Positions 5,006 to 13,907 of a stretch of DNA of 34,535 bases are shown here, one piece after another. Below the pieces are notes generated by a model. That model made no database searches and was not told where the DNA came from. It saw only the letters and a list, made by a program, of their open reading frames with translations. Made by a program: the position numbers and the translations under genes. Origin of the DNA: Terriglobales bacterium (GTDB lineage Bacteria > Acidobacteriota > Terriglobia > Terriglobales > Acidobacteriaceae); NCBI GenBank assembly GCA_035454605.1, contig DATIGQ010000199.1, forward strand, positions 1-34,535. The letters are read 5' to 3'. Position 1 is the stretch's first letter. The number at the start of each line of letters is the position of its first letter.

Positions 5006-7441
5006 ATGAAACGGGCTGGAGCGTTTCTGCTATTCGTTCCCTTACTCGCGTTGCTCGGGCAGCCAGCCGAGGCGCAAGGGGTTGCGCAGGCCAGCCGCGT
5101 GACGGGAGTGCGCGTTCTTTCCAGCGGAGTCGAGCTGGCCGCAGGGAAAGCACGATTGCGCGTCGTGGCGGTGGGTGAGTCGGTCATCCGCGTGCGGCTG
5201 GCGCCGGAAGGCGTGTTCGCCAAGGAGCACTCGTGGGCGGTCCTGCCCGAAGCGCTGGCATCGGATGCAAAGGTGAAGGTCACGCAATCCAGAGAGGCGG
5301 TGGAGTTTGCGACCGCCCGAGTACGAGTGCGCGTGATGCGAGCGCCGCTGCGTGTAGTGTTCCTTGACGCGGAGGGGAAGGTGATCTTGGAGGATGCCCC
5401 GGCGCGGCCGACGGCGTGGGGGCCCTGGGGCTTTCGGGTGTGGAAGTCCATGCCGGAGGACGAACACTACTTCGGGCTGGGCGAGAAAGCGGGCACCATG
5501 GATCGCCGCAACCAGGCCTTCACCATGTGGAACACGGATGCGTTCGGCTGGCAGGAATCGACCGATCCGCTTTACAAGAGCATCCCCTTCTTCCTGGCGA
5601 TGCGGCACGGCCGGGCCTATGGCCTGTTCCTGGACAATCCCTGGCGTACAAGCTTCGATTTCGGCAAGGAATCGCGGGACGCCTATTCGTTCGGGTCGGA
5701 CGGCGGCGAGCTGGACTATTTCTTTTTTTATGGGCCGCATCCGAAACAGGTTGTGGAAGGGTTCGCGGCGCTGACGGGACGCACGCCGCTGCCACCGCTC
5801 TGGGCGCTGGGTTACCAGCAATGCCGCTACAGCTACTTCCCGGAAGCGCGGGTGAGGGAAATCGCGCGCACCTTCCGGGATAAACAGATTCCCGCCGATG
5901 TCATCTACCTGGACATCGATTACCAGGACGGCAACCGGCCGTTCACCATCGACCGGCAGAAGTTCCCCAATTTCGAAGGCATGATCAAAGACCTGGGTTC
6001 GCAGGGGTTCAAGGTCATCGCCATCACCGATCTGCATCTGAAAAAGGAGGCGGGCTACGCGCCGTACGATCAGGGCCACGCCGGCGACCACTTCGTGAAG
6101 AATCCCGACGGTTCGGAATACGTGGGGGTGGTGTGGCCGGGGGAGAGCGTGTTTCCGGAGTTCACGCTTTCCCGCAGCCGGGAATGGTGGGGAACGCTCT
6201 ACAAGGATTTCGTGGGCATGGGCATTCGCGGTTTCTGGAACGACATGAATGAACCTGCCATCTTCCAGCGCGACGACAAGACCATGCCGCTCGCCACCCG
6301 GCATCGCATGGATGATGGAATCGTCCTCGACCATCGCGCGGTGCACAACGTTTTCGGGATGCTGAACGCGCGCGCCACCTATGAGGGCCTGCGGCGGTTG
6401 CGCCCGGAGGAGCGCCCGTTCGTTCTCACGCGTGCGGCCTATGCCGGGGCCTGGCGCTATACCGCGACTTGGACGGGAGACAACAGCAGCTCCTGGAACC
6501 ATTTCCGTCTCACCATGCCCACGCTCCTGAGCTTGGGTATCTCTGGCTATGCGGTGGTGGGCAACGACGTGGGCGGCTTCTGGGGCGATCCGTCGCCCGA
6601 CCTGCTGACGCGCTGGACCGAACTCGGTGTGTTCACTCCCATCTTCCGTAATCACACCACCAAAGGAACCCGGGACCAGGAACCCTGGGTGCACGGAGCC
6701 AAGCACGAAGCCATCCGGAGGCGCTACATCGAGCTGCGTTACCGCCTGCTGCCTTACGTCTACACGGTGACCGAGGAGGCGTCCCGAACGGGTCTGCCCA
6801 TCATGCGACCGATGTTCCTCGAGTACCCGGATGAAGCGGACTTCTACAAGAAGGACTACTACCAGTTCCTGTTCGGGCGCGACCTGCTGGTGGCGCCTCC
6901 GGCCTACGAATTCCTGAGCACGTATGACGTGAAGCTGCCCGCCGGCGACTGGTTTGACTACTGGACCGGACAACGCGTCGCCGGGGGAAAAGTGATCCAG
7001 GTGACTCCCCCGCTGGACGCACTGCCGGTGTACGTGCGTGCCGGCGCCATCCTGCCGCAGCAACCCGTAGTGCAGCACACGGACGAGATCCCCAACGGCC
7101 CACTGGAGGTGCGCGTCTATCCGGGTTCCGATTGCCGCGGCTCGCTGTACGCGGACGACGGAAAGACCTTTGACTATACCCGCGGAGAGTATTACCGAGT
7201 GGAGCACACCTGTACGGTGGCTCCCGATTCCCTGCGCGTGAACCTGGGCGCCCCGCAAGGCAGCTTTGCACCCTGGTGGAAGAACCTGCAGATCGAAGTC
7301 TTCGGCGTGGACCGCCGTCCTCGCCAGGTCGCACTGGGCGAATCGCCGCTGCACGATTGGAATTACGATCCCGCGCAGCGCAAGCTTGTGCTGTTCGTCT
7401 CCGAGACCGGCCGGACCCAGGAGCTTCGCGTGACCTACTAG
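5006..7441 (+). CDS. exported GH31 alpha-glucosidase
   Basis: The 811-residue enzyme starts with a signal peptide (cleavage near AEAQG, about residues 22-26). It continues with an N-terminal beta-sandwich (roughly 30-240), a catalytic (beta/alpha)8 barrel and C-terminal beta domains. The GH31 nucleophile signature FWNDMNEP places the nucleophile at D413, and the acid/base is D492 in WTGDNSSSW. LPPLWALGYQQCRYSY is a typical GH31 barrel entry. It should release glucose from the non-reducing ends of alpha-glucosides in the periplasm or outside; alpha-1,4 preference is inferred from the genes around it. The ATG at 5006 has GAGGGAG upstream. It is the first gene of the carbohydrate locus and converges on the debranching-like gene with only nine bases between the stops. 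Confidence 0.93.
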   Translation: MKRAGAFLLFVPLLALLGQPAEAQGVAQASRVTGVRVLSSGVELAAGKARLRVVAVGESVIRVRLAPEGVFAKEHSWAVLPEALASDAKVKVTQSREAVEFATARVRVRVMRAPLRVVFLDAEGKVILEDAPARPTAWGPWGFRVWKSMPEDEHYFGLGEKAGTMDRRNQAFTMWNTDAFGWQESTDPLYKSIPFFLAMRHGRAYGLFLDNPWRTSFDFGKESRDAYSFGSDGGELDYFFFYGPHPKQVVEGFAALTGRTPLPPLWALGYQQCRYSYFPEARVREIARTFRDKQIPADVIYLDIDYQDGNRPFTIDRQKFPNFEGMIKDLGSQGFKVIAITDLHLKKEAGYAPYDQGHAGDHFVKNPDGSEYVGVVWPGESVFPEFTLSRSREWWGTLYKDFVGMGIRGFWNDMNEPAIFQRDDKTMPLATRHRMDDGIVLDHRAVHNVFGMLNARATYEGLRRLRPEERPFVLTRAAYAGAWRYTATWTGDNSSSWNHFRLTMPTLLSLGISGYAVVGNDVGGFWGDPSPDLLTRWTELGVFTPIFRNHTTKGTRDQEPWVHGAKHEAIRRRYIELRYRLLPYVYTVTEEASRTGLPIMRPMFLEYPDEADFYKKDYYQFLFGRDLLVAPPAYEFLSTYDVKLPAGDWFDYWTGQRVAGGKVIQVTPPLDALPVYVRAGAILPQQPVVQHTDEIPNGPLEVRVYPGSDCRGSLYADDGKTFDYTRGEYYRVEHTCTVAPDSLRVNLGAPQGSFAPWWKNLQIEVFGVDRRPRQVALGESPLHDWNYDPAQRKLVLFVSETGRTQELRVTY

Positions 7442-7450
7442 GCGTACGGT

Positions 7451-10075
7451 CTAGCGCGCGGCGAATGTGAGTTGGACGCGCTGCGGTTGAAAGCTCGCGG
7501 CATCCCCGGCCGGGAAGCGGACGCGCAAGAGGTAGCGTCCGGTGCCGTCCTTCACCAGTTCCGCTCCCTCGACGCGCGTGATGGCGGCTCCGCCCAGCGT
7601 GGAGAGCTCGTGCACGCTCGCCGCAGGCCCCGTGAGGTCCAGGACCAGGCGGTCGCGCGCTTCATTCCAACTCTCCGCAACCAGCTTCGGGTTGCCGCTC
7701 ATGTCGCCGAGGGGTGGCAAAGTGAACGGCACCTCCACGCCGAATTCATTCCGATAGCGGATGCGTAAGGTGTTGTGCCCGCCGTACACAGGAAAGCGCG
7801 CCACCACGTGCTGATCCACAGCCCCGGCTTCGCGGCGGAAGGGCAAGGGACGGTCGTTCAGCTCCACCGCCGCAATCTCTGCGCGCAGGCTGAACGCAGG
7901 CGCGACCTCGATCTCGAGTGGGCTGCTCCCGGTGCGTGACAGGTCGAGCGTGATGGCGCCTTCGGAGCGTTGGTAGCGGAGATCGAGCCGGGCCTCGCCC
8001 ACCTGCAGGTGACGGATCTCGAACCCTTCCCAACTGGCGGGCACGTGCGGGGCGAATCGCAGGCGACCGTTGAGCGCGTCCGCTTCCAGTCCCAGCAGCC
8101 CGCGCAGCAGGGGGCTGACGATCATGGCCGCCGACCAGATCTGGTGCGGCGTGCTGGTGGAGAGGGGTTCGTAGAAGGACCCGGATAGAACCTCAGTCAC
8201 GTGTCCGGCGGCGCCGTCCAGCGCCAGCAGCGAGTTGGCCGTCAGGTTGGCCAGCGCGGGATGGCTGCGGTGATATCGGTACTCGCCCACCGAGGCCCAG
8301 CCCGTGAACAGCGGCCACACGCTGCCGAAATGGTAGCCCGCCGGGCTGTAGAGAGGGTCGCGATCGGAGAGGATGCGCATCCCCCAATCGGGGGCGTGGT
8401 CGGACTGCGCGAGCTGGCTGATCATGGCGTCGGCCTTTTCCGCATCCAGCAGGTCCCACCACATGGGAACGGTGGCAAGAACGCTGGCCACGTCCACAGG
8501 GCGGTCCTGCCGGTCGAGGGCAAAGGCATAGCGCTGCTTCTCGGGAATCCAGAAGGTTTGGTTTAACGCCGCCCGGCCGACCGCGAAGGCGCCCTCCATT
8601 TCATCTGCGACCTCAGGCTTTCCAACCTGCCGCGCCAGGCGCCCCAGCGACCGCAGGGCCTGCACCCCCAGTCCGCTCTGGTAGAGCTCGGTCTTCACCG
8701 GCAAGAGCGGACCGCCTTCCACCCAGCCGTGCCCCACGTTGTCGTTCTTTGCGAATCGCCGCTCATCCCCCGTGGAGCGCAGGAACTCGTACGCCTTCCA
8801 GATAGCGGTCCAGTGATCTTGGGCGAAGCTCGCGTCCCCGCTGCGCGTCACGTAGTCGTCCGCTGCGATGAGGAACAGCGGCGTGGCATCGGCGGACGCG
8901 TAGGCGTAGGGGTAGTCCTGGAACCAGGGGACCAGACTGGCGCTTTGCGCAATCTCGTGCGGCATCTTGCCGTCCGCGCGCTGGTACTGGATGAGGAATT
9001 CGAGCGCCGTGCGCGCGGTCAGGAAGTCACCGGCGGAGTTGAGGGCGAATGCGGTCCACAGCGAATCGCGTCCGAAGAACCAGGCAAAACCCGGACGAGC
9101 CTCGCTTCCCGAATGACCGTAGCCGGCGATCAGTCCGGTTCCCAGGTACGGATTCTTTACCAGCCCCTGGATGGTGCTGATGCGCGCCCAGTCGTAGGCC
9201 TGCTCCAGTCGCGCATCGGGCAAGCGGACCGCGACCGTCTGGTCCAGGTACTGGGCGTAGAAGCGGGCGGCCTCCTCACGCAGGCCTCCATGATCCTCCA
9301 TCAACCGGCGATACACCTTTTCGGCAGCTTCCGCGCTTTCGGTCGAGGCGGCGATGACGATGCTCTGCGTATGTCTTCCGGGCCCGACGCGCCCCAGCCG
9401 GAACGAAGCCCGTGCGGAGGACGCGTAGTGGCTGCGGAAAGTGGGCCGGGCATCGGTCGCGCCCGGCGTACCCACCAGCCCGAAGAAACGGCGCTGCTCC
9501 TCGCCGAAACTGAAGGCGCCCAGCCTGTCGTCCCAATTCGCATACGTGGCTCCCAGGGCTGCCGGCCACATGAGTTGGAAATCGCGCTCGAAACCGACTT
9601 CCACGTCCAGCGGTTCCAGCGTCTCGATCTCAACCAGAATCACGGCGCCGGGCTCCTCCAGCGGAACAAAGAACGTTTCCCGCACAGAAAACGAGTCGCC
9701 GGCGTAGAGCAGAGTGGTGGATTCGGGACGAGCGATGAGCGTGCGGGCCAGTGCGGCTGCCGGAATCCTCCGTTGCCCGACGTGGAAAGCCAGTTCAAGA
9801 TTGCGCAACAGCTTCAGCGGATAAACCCAGGCCTCCGCGCGCCCGTCTTCATAACCGAGAACGGCGGCGCGCCGGCCGACGGCGCTCAGAAACTCCCAGG
9901 GCCGCGCGGGCCGTGAGAGCTCCATGTCGCGCGGCCCCTCCTGAACCGCGGGCACAGGCGGAACGGACGTTTCCTGAGATGAACTTGTCTGCGGCGCCAG
10001 GCTGCCGAGCAGGAGAACAACGAACAGGCCGCTGCCCATCCGGTTTCGCAAGTGGAATCGTGATCCGCTGATCAT
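7451..10075 (-). CDS. exported amylo-alpha-1,6-glucosidase / debranching-like enzyme
   Basis: The 874-residue protein has an N-terminal hydrophobic signal (about residues 14-28), a beta-rich N-terminal domain (about 60-280) and an (alpha/alpha)6 toroid from about 285. WFFGRDSLW at 332-340 contains the conserved FGRDS motif of glycogen-debranching-type glucosidases, where D337 is the likely catalytic carboxylate. GKMPHEI at 369-375 and ADATPLFL follow as expected. A long C-terminal beta region (about 690-874) may bind glycan. It probably removes alpha-1,6-linked glucose from limit dextrins, but family members vary, so the linkage is inferred. The start is uncertain: the ATG at 10075 lacks a strong ribosome binding site, and M13 would give an equally good signal peptide. 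It is divergent from the first CRTAC1 gene. Confidence 0.8.
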   Translation of the reverse strand: MISGSRFHLRNRMGSGLFVVLLLGSLAPQTSSSQETSVPPVPAVQEGPRDMELSRPARPWEFLSAVGRRAAVLGYEDGRAEAWVYPLKLLRNLELAFHVGQRRIPAAALARTLIARPESTTLLYAGDSFSVRETFFVPLEEPGAVILVEIETLEPLDVEVGFERDFQLMWPAALGATYANWDDRLGAFSFGEEQRRFFGLVGTPGATDARPTFRSHYASSARASFRLGRVGPGRHTQSIVIAASTESAEAAEKVYRRLMEDHGGLREEAARFYAQYLDQTVAVRLPDARLEQAYDWARISTIQGLVKNPYLGTGLIAGYGHSGSEARPGFAWFFGRDSLWTAFALNSAGDFLTARTALEFLIQYQRADGKMPHEIAQSASLVPWFQDYPYAYASADATPLFLIAADDYVTRSGDASFAQDHWTAIWKAYEFLRSTGDERRFAKNDNVGHGWVEGGPLLPVKTELYQSGLGVQALRSLGRLARQVGKPEVADEMEGAFAVGRAALNQTFWIPEKQRYAFALDRQDRPVDVASVLATVPMWWDLLDAEKADAMISQLAQSDHAPDWGMRILSDRDPLYSPAGYHFGSVWPLFTGWASVGEYRYHRSHPALANLTANSLLALDGAAGHVTEVLSGSFYEPLSTSTPHQIWSAAMIVSPLLRGLLGLEADALNGRLRFAPHVPASWEGFEIRHLQVGEARLDLRYQRSEGAITLDLSRTGSSPLEIEVAPAFSLRAEIAAVELNDRPLPFRREAGAVDQHVVARFPVYGGHNTLRIRYRNEFGVEVPFTLPPLGDMSGNPKLVAESWNEARDRLVLDLTGPAASVHELSTLGGAAITRVEGAELVKDGTGRYLLRVRFPAGDAASFQPQRVQLTFAAR

Positions 10076-10123
10076 GATGCGCCGTGAACTCTGCGCTGCG
10101 GACGCGTTGACCGCAACGACCAG

Positions 10124-10152
10124 TTGCAGCCGGTTCGCACTTCCAATATAAA
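10124..10152 (+). promoter_or_regulatory. candidate promoter of the first CRTAC1 gene
   Basis: TTGCAG at 10124-10129, a 17-base spacer, and TATAAA at 10147-10152 form a good sigma70 promoter in the divergent region. The predicted RNA start near 10159 means that an apparent TTG start at 10124 is the -35 box and not a start codon, so the coding sequence must begin further downstream. Confidence 0.55.
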
Positions 10153-10207
10153 GAGCGCGAAAGCAGCGCGAATTCTAGCACGACGCTCCCGAGGATTATT
10201 TACCTCC

Positions 10208-12022
10208 TTGTCCTTCAGCCGCCGCAGATTCCTGAGTTCGTTGAGCCGCTCGCTGCTGGTGTTGCCGCTCGAGGAAGTGTTCGCGATGGCGTTCTCGCCG
10301 GTCCGCCAGAGCGCCGGGACGAACCTGGCAACGCCCGCACCGGAAAGCGAGCTCGGAGTTTCCTTCCTCAATGTGGCCAAAGAATCGGGCCTGAACGCCA
10401 AGACGTTGTTCGGAAGCGAGCACAAGAACAAGTACCTGTTGGAAACGACCGGCTGCGGAGTCGCCTTTTACGATTACGACAATGACGGCTGGCTGGACAT
10501 TTTTCTGGTCAACGGTTGGCGACTGGAGGGCTTCCCGGCCGGCCAGGAACCCACGTGCCACCTGTTCAAGAACAACCGCGACGGCACCTTCACCGATGTG
10601 ACGCTGAAAGCCGGCGTGGCGCATTCGGGTTGGGGACAGGGCGTCTGCATCGGCGATTACGACAATGACGGTTACGAGGATCTTTTCGTCGCCTACTACG
10701 GGCACAACGTCCTCTTCCACAACAACGGCGACGGAACCTTTACCGACGTAACCGCCAAGGCCGGAGTGGGTGGCAAGGGAATGCGCTGGAACACGGGATG
10801 CGCGTTTGTGGACTACGACCGCGACGGCTGGCTCGACCTGTTCGTGGCCAACTACATTGATTTGGACCTGGCGACCGCGCCCGTGCCCGAGTCCGGTCCT
10901 TGCCTCTACAAGGGCGTGATGGTGGCCTGCGGCCCTCCGGGCTTGAGGGGCGGCAAGAACATCCTTTTCCGCAACAACGGCGACGGGACGTTCACGGATG
11001 TTTCCGAGAAGTCCGGTATCACCGAGGCCATGGGAACCTACGGCCTGGGCGTGCTCACCCTGGACTTCAACGATGACGGCTGGCCGGATATCTACGTCGC
11101 CAACGACTCGACGGCCAGCGCGCTCTACATGAATCAGAAGAATGGCAAATTCACGGATACCGCCATCGCCTCGGGTTGCGCCTACAGCGTGGACGGCAAG
11201 CCGCAAGCGGGCATGGGGGTCTCCGCCGGCGACTATGACCTGGATGGACGCCTCGACATCGTGAAGACCAACTTCGCGGGCGACACTCCTTCGCTCTATC
11301 GCAACCGCGGCAACGCGACCTGCGAGGACACCACCTATGCCTCGGGCCTGGGCGCCAACACCCGCTATCTGGGTTGGGGCTGCGGCTTCTTCGACATGGA
11401 TAACGACGGCTGGGTCGACATCCTGCTGATCAACGGCCACGTCTATCCGGAAGTTGAGCAGCTCAAGACGGAAGCGGGATATGCGCAGCGCAAGCTGCTC
11501 TACCGCAACCTGCGCAACGGCCGCTTCGAGGATGTTTCCATGAAGGCCGGCCCGGGCATCAGTACGCCCATCGCGGGCCGCGGCTGCGCCTTCGGCGACT
11601 TCGACAACGATGGCGACCTGGATGTGATCATCAATCCCGTCAACGACTATCCCGAATTGCTGCGTTGCGACCTTGCGCTCGAGCACAACTGGATCAAAGT
11701 GCGGACCATCGGTACGAAATCCAATCGCAGCGGTATCGGGGCGCGCCTGAGGTGTGTCACTCCGATGCCCGGAGGAAAGCTGCACAGCCAGTTGGATGAA
11801 GTGCGCAGCGGCGGAAGCTACTTTTCGCAAAACGATCTGCGCGTGCACTTCGGACTCGGCCCGGCGCAGAAGGTCGAGCTGCTCGAAATCCGCTGGCCCA
11901 GCGGTCTGGTGGAAACGCTCAAGGACCTTGCCGTCAACCAACTGATCTACGTGAAGGAAGGTGAAGGCATCATCCGCACGGTGAAGTTCCCGCCGTCCAA
12001 GAGCAAGTCGACGCAGCGCTAG
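10208..12022 (+). CDS. CRTAC1-type FG-GAP/ASPIC repeat protein, Tat-exported
   Basis: I start at the TTG at 10208, giving 604 residues that begin with a twin-arginine signal (SFSRRRFLSSLSRSL). GAGGA lies about 13 bases upstream, a little far. A run of FG-GAP/VCBS repeats follows, each with a calcium-binding DxDxDG loop such as DYDNDGWLDIF, DYDRDGWLDLF, DFNDDGWPDIY and DFDNDGDLDV; these form a beta-propeller. The C-terminal part (RSGIGARLRC, then LDEVRSGGSYFSQNDLRVHFGLG) is the ASPIC/UnbV domain. The family has no known reaction. Surface adhesion or glycan binding is plausible from the fold and the neighbouring receptor and glycosidases. It meets the second CRTAC1 gene tail to tail with overlapping stops. 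Confidence 0.85.
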   Translation: MSFSRRRFLSSLSRSLLVLPLEEVFAMAFSPVRQSAGTNLATPAPESELGVSFLNVAKESGLNAKTLFGSEHKNKYLLETTGCGVAFYDYDNDGWLDIFLVNGWRLEGFPAGQEPTCHLFKNNRDGTFTDVTLKAGVAHSGWGQGVCIGDYDNDGYEDLFVAYYGHNVLFHNNGDGTFTDVTAKAGVGGKGMRWNTGCAFVDYDRDGWLDLFVANYIDLDLATAPVPESGPCLYKGVMVACGPPGLRGGKNILFRNNGDGTFTDVSEKSGITEAMGTYGLGVLTLDFNDDGWPDIYVANDSTASALYMNQKNGKFTDTAIASGCAYSVDGKPQAGMGVSAGDYDLDGRLDIVKTNFAGDTPSLYRNRGNATCEDTTYASGLGANTRYLGWGCGFFDMDNDGWVDILLINGHVYPEVEQLKTEAGYAQRKLLYRNLRNGRFEDVSMKAGPGISTPIAGRGCAFGDFDNDGDLDVIINPVNDYPELLRCDLALEHNWIKVRTIGTKSNRSGIGARLRCVTPMPGGKLHSQLDEVRSGGSYFSQNDLRVHFGLGPAQKVELLEIRWPSGLVETLKDLAVNQLIYVKEGEGIIRTVKFPPSKSKSTQR

Positions 12023-13794
12023 GGTCTTTGGGGTGGAGCCGTGACGGCCGGCTGCTTCGTTTCAGGCGGCTCCACACGTTTGCCGGTTCCTTCCTTCAGA
12101 AGGTGGATGGCGTCGACCCCGAAGCCCTCGAATCGCTCGCGCAACCCGCTGGGCCAGCGCACCTCCAGCCCGTCCACGCGCGTGGCCGCGCCCAGCCCGA
12201 AGTGCACCCGCTGATCGTTGCTGGAATTGTAGCTGGACCCGCTGCGGACTTCGTCGACCAGCACGCGGTTCCCGGCCTTGAGCGTGAGCCGGGCGCCGAT
12301 TCCATCGCGATTCGATCGGCTGCCCGCCAGCTTGAAGGCCACCCAGTGATTCGCTGAGCGGACCTCATTGACCAGCAGGCTGGGCTTGCCGTGCATGTTG
12401 CTGATGACGGCGGACATCCGGCCGTCGTTCCACAGGTCTCCGACCGCCAATCCGCGGGCTGAACTGGGCGTGTTGATTCCCGGCCCGGCGCTGCGTGAGA
12501 TGTCGCGGAACGTGCCGTTCCCCTGGTTCTGATAGAGCACCTTGGGCTCGCTGTAGGAGCTGCCGAGGTTGTACGTGTCTACTTCCGGGTAGACGTGCCC
12601 ATTCACCAGCAGCAGGTCGGGCCAGCCGTCGTTGTCGAAGTCGAAAAACATCGTGCCCCAGCCCAGGTACTTCGTATTCAGACCGAGGCCTGCGGCATAC
12701 GTGACGTCGTTGAAGGTGCCGTTCCCGTTGTTTCGGTAGAGGGTCGAGGTGTCGTCGGAAAAGTTGGACTTGAACAGGTCGAGGTGGCCGTCTCCGTTGT
12801 AATCGGCGACGGTCGAGCCCATGCCCGCCTGCTCGCGCCCGTCTTCGTTGTAGGCGGCCCCGGCGATCACTGCCACGTCGCTGAACGTGCCATCGCCCTG
12901 GTTGCGGTAGAGAATGCTAGGAGTGCTGTCGCAGGCGATGTAGATGTCCGTCCATCCGTCGTCGTCATAGTCGAGGGTCGAGACGCTGAAACAGTAATGA
13001 CCCGGCGTCTTGTTGACGCCGCTGCGCTCGCTCACGTCCTCGAACGTCCCGTCGCCGCGATTGTGATAGAGGACGTTCGATTCTCTCTGCAGCCCTCTCG
13101 GCCCGCACATCACCGGGATGCTCTTCCACACGCAGTTGGCGGTCTGGCCGGGAACGGGTGCCGTGGCGAGATCGAAGTACACGTAATGGGCGACGATGAG
13201 GTCGAGCTTCCCGTCCTTGTCGTAATCCAGGAAGGCGCAGCCTGTTCCCCACTGACTCTCTGTGCCCCCGACGCCGGCTTTCTCGCTGACCTGTTCGAAC
13301 ACGCCGCCACGGTTGCGGTATAGGCGATTCTGTCCGTAATACGTGACGTAGAGGTCCTGCCAGCCGTCGTTGTCGTAGTCGCCCACGCAGGCTCCCTGGC
13401 CCCAGCCAGCCGCTTCCAGACCGGCGGCTTCGGTCACGTCGGCGAACTTCCCGTTGTGCAGGTTCCGGTAAAGCCGGTTGGAGGGCGTGCTTTGCGGGCC
13501 GGTTCCCTTCAGCGTCCGGCCGTTCACGAAGAAAATATCCAGCCAGCCGTCGTTGTCGTAGTCCAGCAGCGCCACACCCGTGCCGGTGGTCTCGATGATG
13601 TACTTCTTGGTGTCTTTTCCCCCGTAAATGATCTCCATGTCCAGCCCCGCCGTTTGCCCGACGTCCACGAAGTGCGCGACTGGCTCTTCCCTCGTTGCCG
13701 GACCGGGTTGCCGCTGACCGGGAGCCGCCCCGGCCAGGAAGGTGGCCATGGCCAGGGCGATCCCAAACAGAGAGAGGAACGAACGCGTATTCAG
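12019..13794 (-). CDS. CRTAC1-type FG-GAP/ASPIC repeat protein, Sec-exported
   Basis: The ATG at 13749 gives 576 residues but begins inside a hydrophobic segment. Extending 15 codons to an in-frame CTG at 13794 yields NTRSFLSLFGIALA before that ATG, completing a good Sec signal peptide. GGAG lies nine bases before the CTG, and no ATG, GTG or TTG is in frame nearby. The mature part has FG-GAP repeats with calcium loops (DYDNDGWLDIF, DYDNDGWQDLY, DYDKDGKLDLI, DYNGDGHLDLF, DFDNDGWPDLL) and a C-terminal ASPIC domain (RDGIGARLTL, VDEVRSGSSYNSSNDQRVHFGLG). It is a diverged paralog of the preceding gene in opposite orientation, and its stop overlaps that gene's stop in the palindrome CTAG. Function is unknown. 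Confidence 0.82.
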   Translation of the reverse strand: MNTRSFLSLFGIALAMATFLAGAAPGQRQPGPATREEPVAHFVDVGQTAGLDMEIIYGGKDTKKYIIETTGTGVALLDYDNDGWLDIFFVNGRTLKGTGPQSTPSNRLYRNLHNGKFADVTEAAGLEAAGWGQGACVGDYDNDGWQDLYVTYYGQNRLYRNRGGVFEQVSEKAGVGGTESQWGTGCAFLDYDKDGKLDLIVAHYVYFDLATAPVPGQTANCVWKSIPVMCGPRGLQRESNVLYHNRGDGTFEDVSERSGVNKTPGHYCFSVSTLDYDDDGWTDIYIACDSTPSILYRNQGDGTFSDVAVIAGAAYNEDGREQAGMGSTVADYNGDGHLDLFKSNFSDDTSTLYRNNGNGTFNDVTYAAGLGLNTKYLGWGTMFFDFDNDGWPDLLLVNGHVYPEVDTYNLGSSYSEPKVLYQNQGNGTFRDISRSAGPGINTPSSARGLAVGDLWNDGRMSAVISNMHGKPSLLVNEVRSANHWVAFKLAGSRSNRDGIGARLTLKAGNRVLVDEVRSGSSYNSSNDQRVHFGLGAATRVDGLEVRWPSGLRERFEGFGVDAIHLLKEGTGKRVEPPETKQPAVTAPPQRP

Positions 13795-13907
13795 AGCGGC
13801 TGTCTCCGAGTGGTGACGATGCTGCAGATTCCCTGCAAGAGCAGAATTGTGACATGCTTTCTGTCGGGCCGACCAGCAAAGCTGCCATGGGGTCCCGGAC
13901 TATCTAG

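Noticed and set aside
5042-7354. 770-codon open frame on the minus strand opposite the GH31 gene
   Set aside because: High GC content keeps antisense frames open; the plus strand encodes a complete GH31 enzyme and the minus product has no domain.
10124-10207. TTG at 10124 as start of the first CRTAC1 gene
   Set aside because: The TTG is the -35 element of a good promoter (TTGCAG-17-TATAAA), so the codons would lie upstream of the transcript.
10196-11941. 581-codon open frame opposite the first CRTAC1 gene
   Set aside because: Antisense shadow produced by the repeated DxDxDG codons; no start signal or domain.
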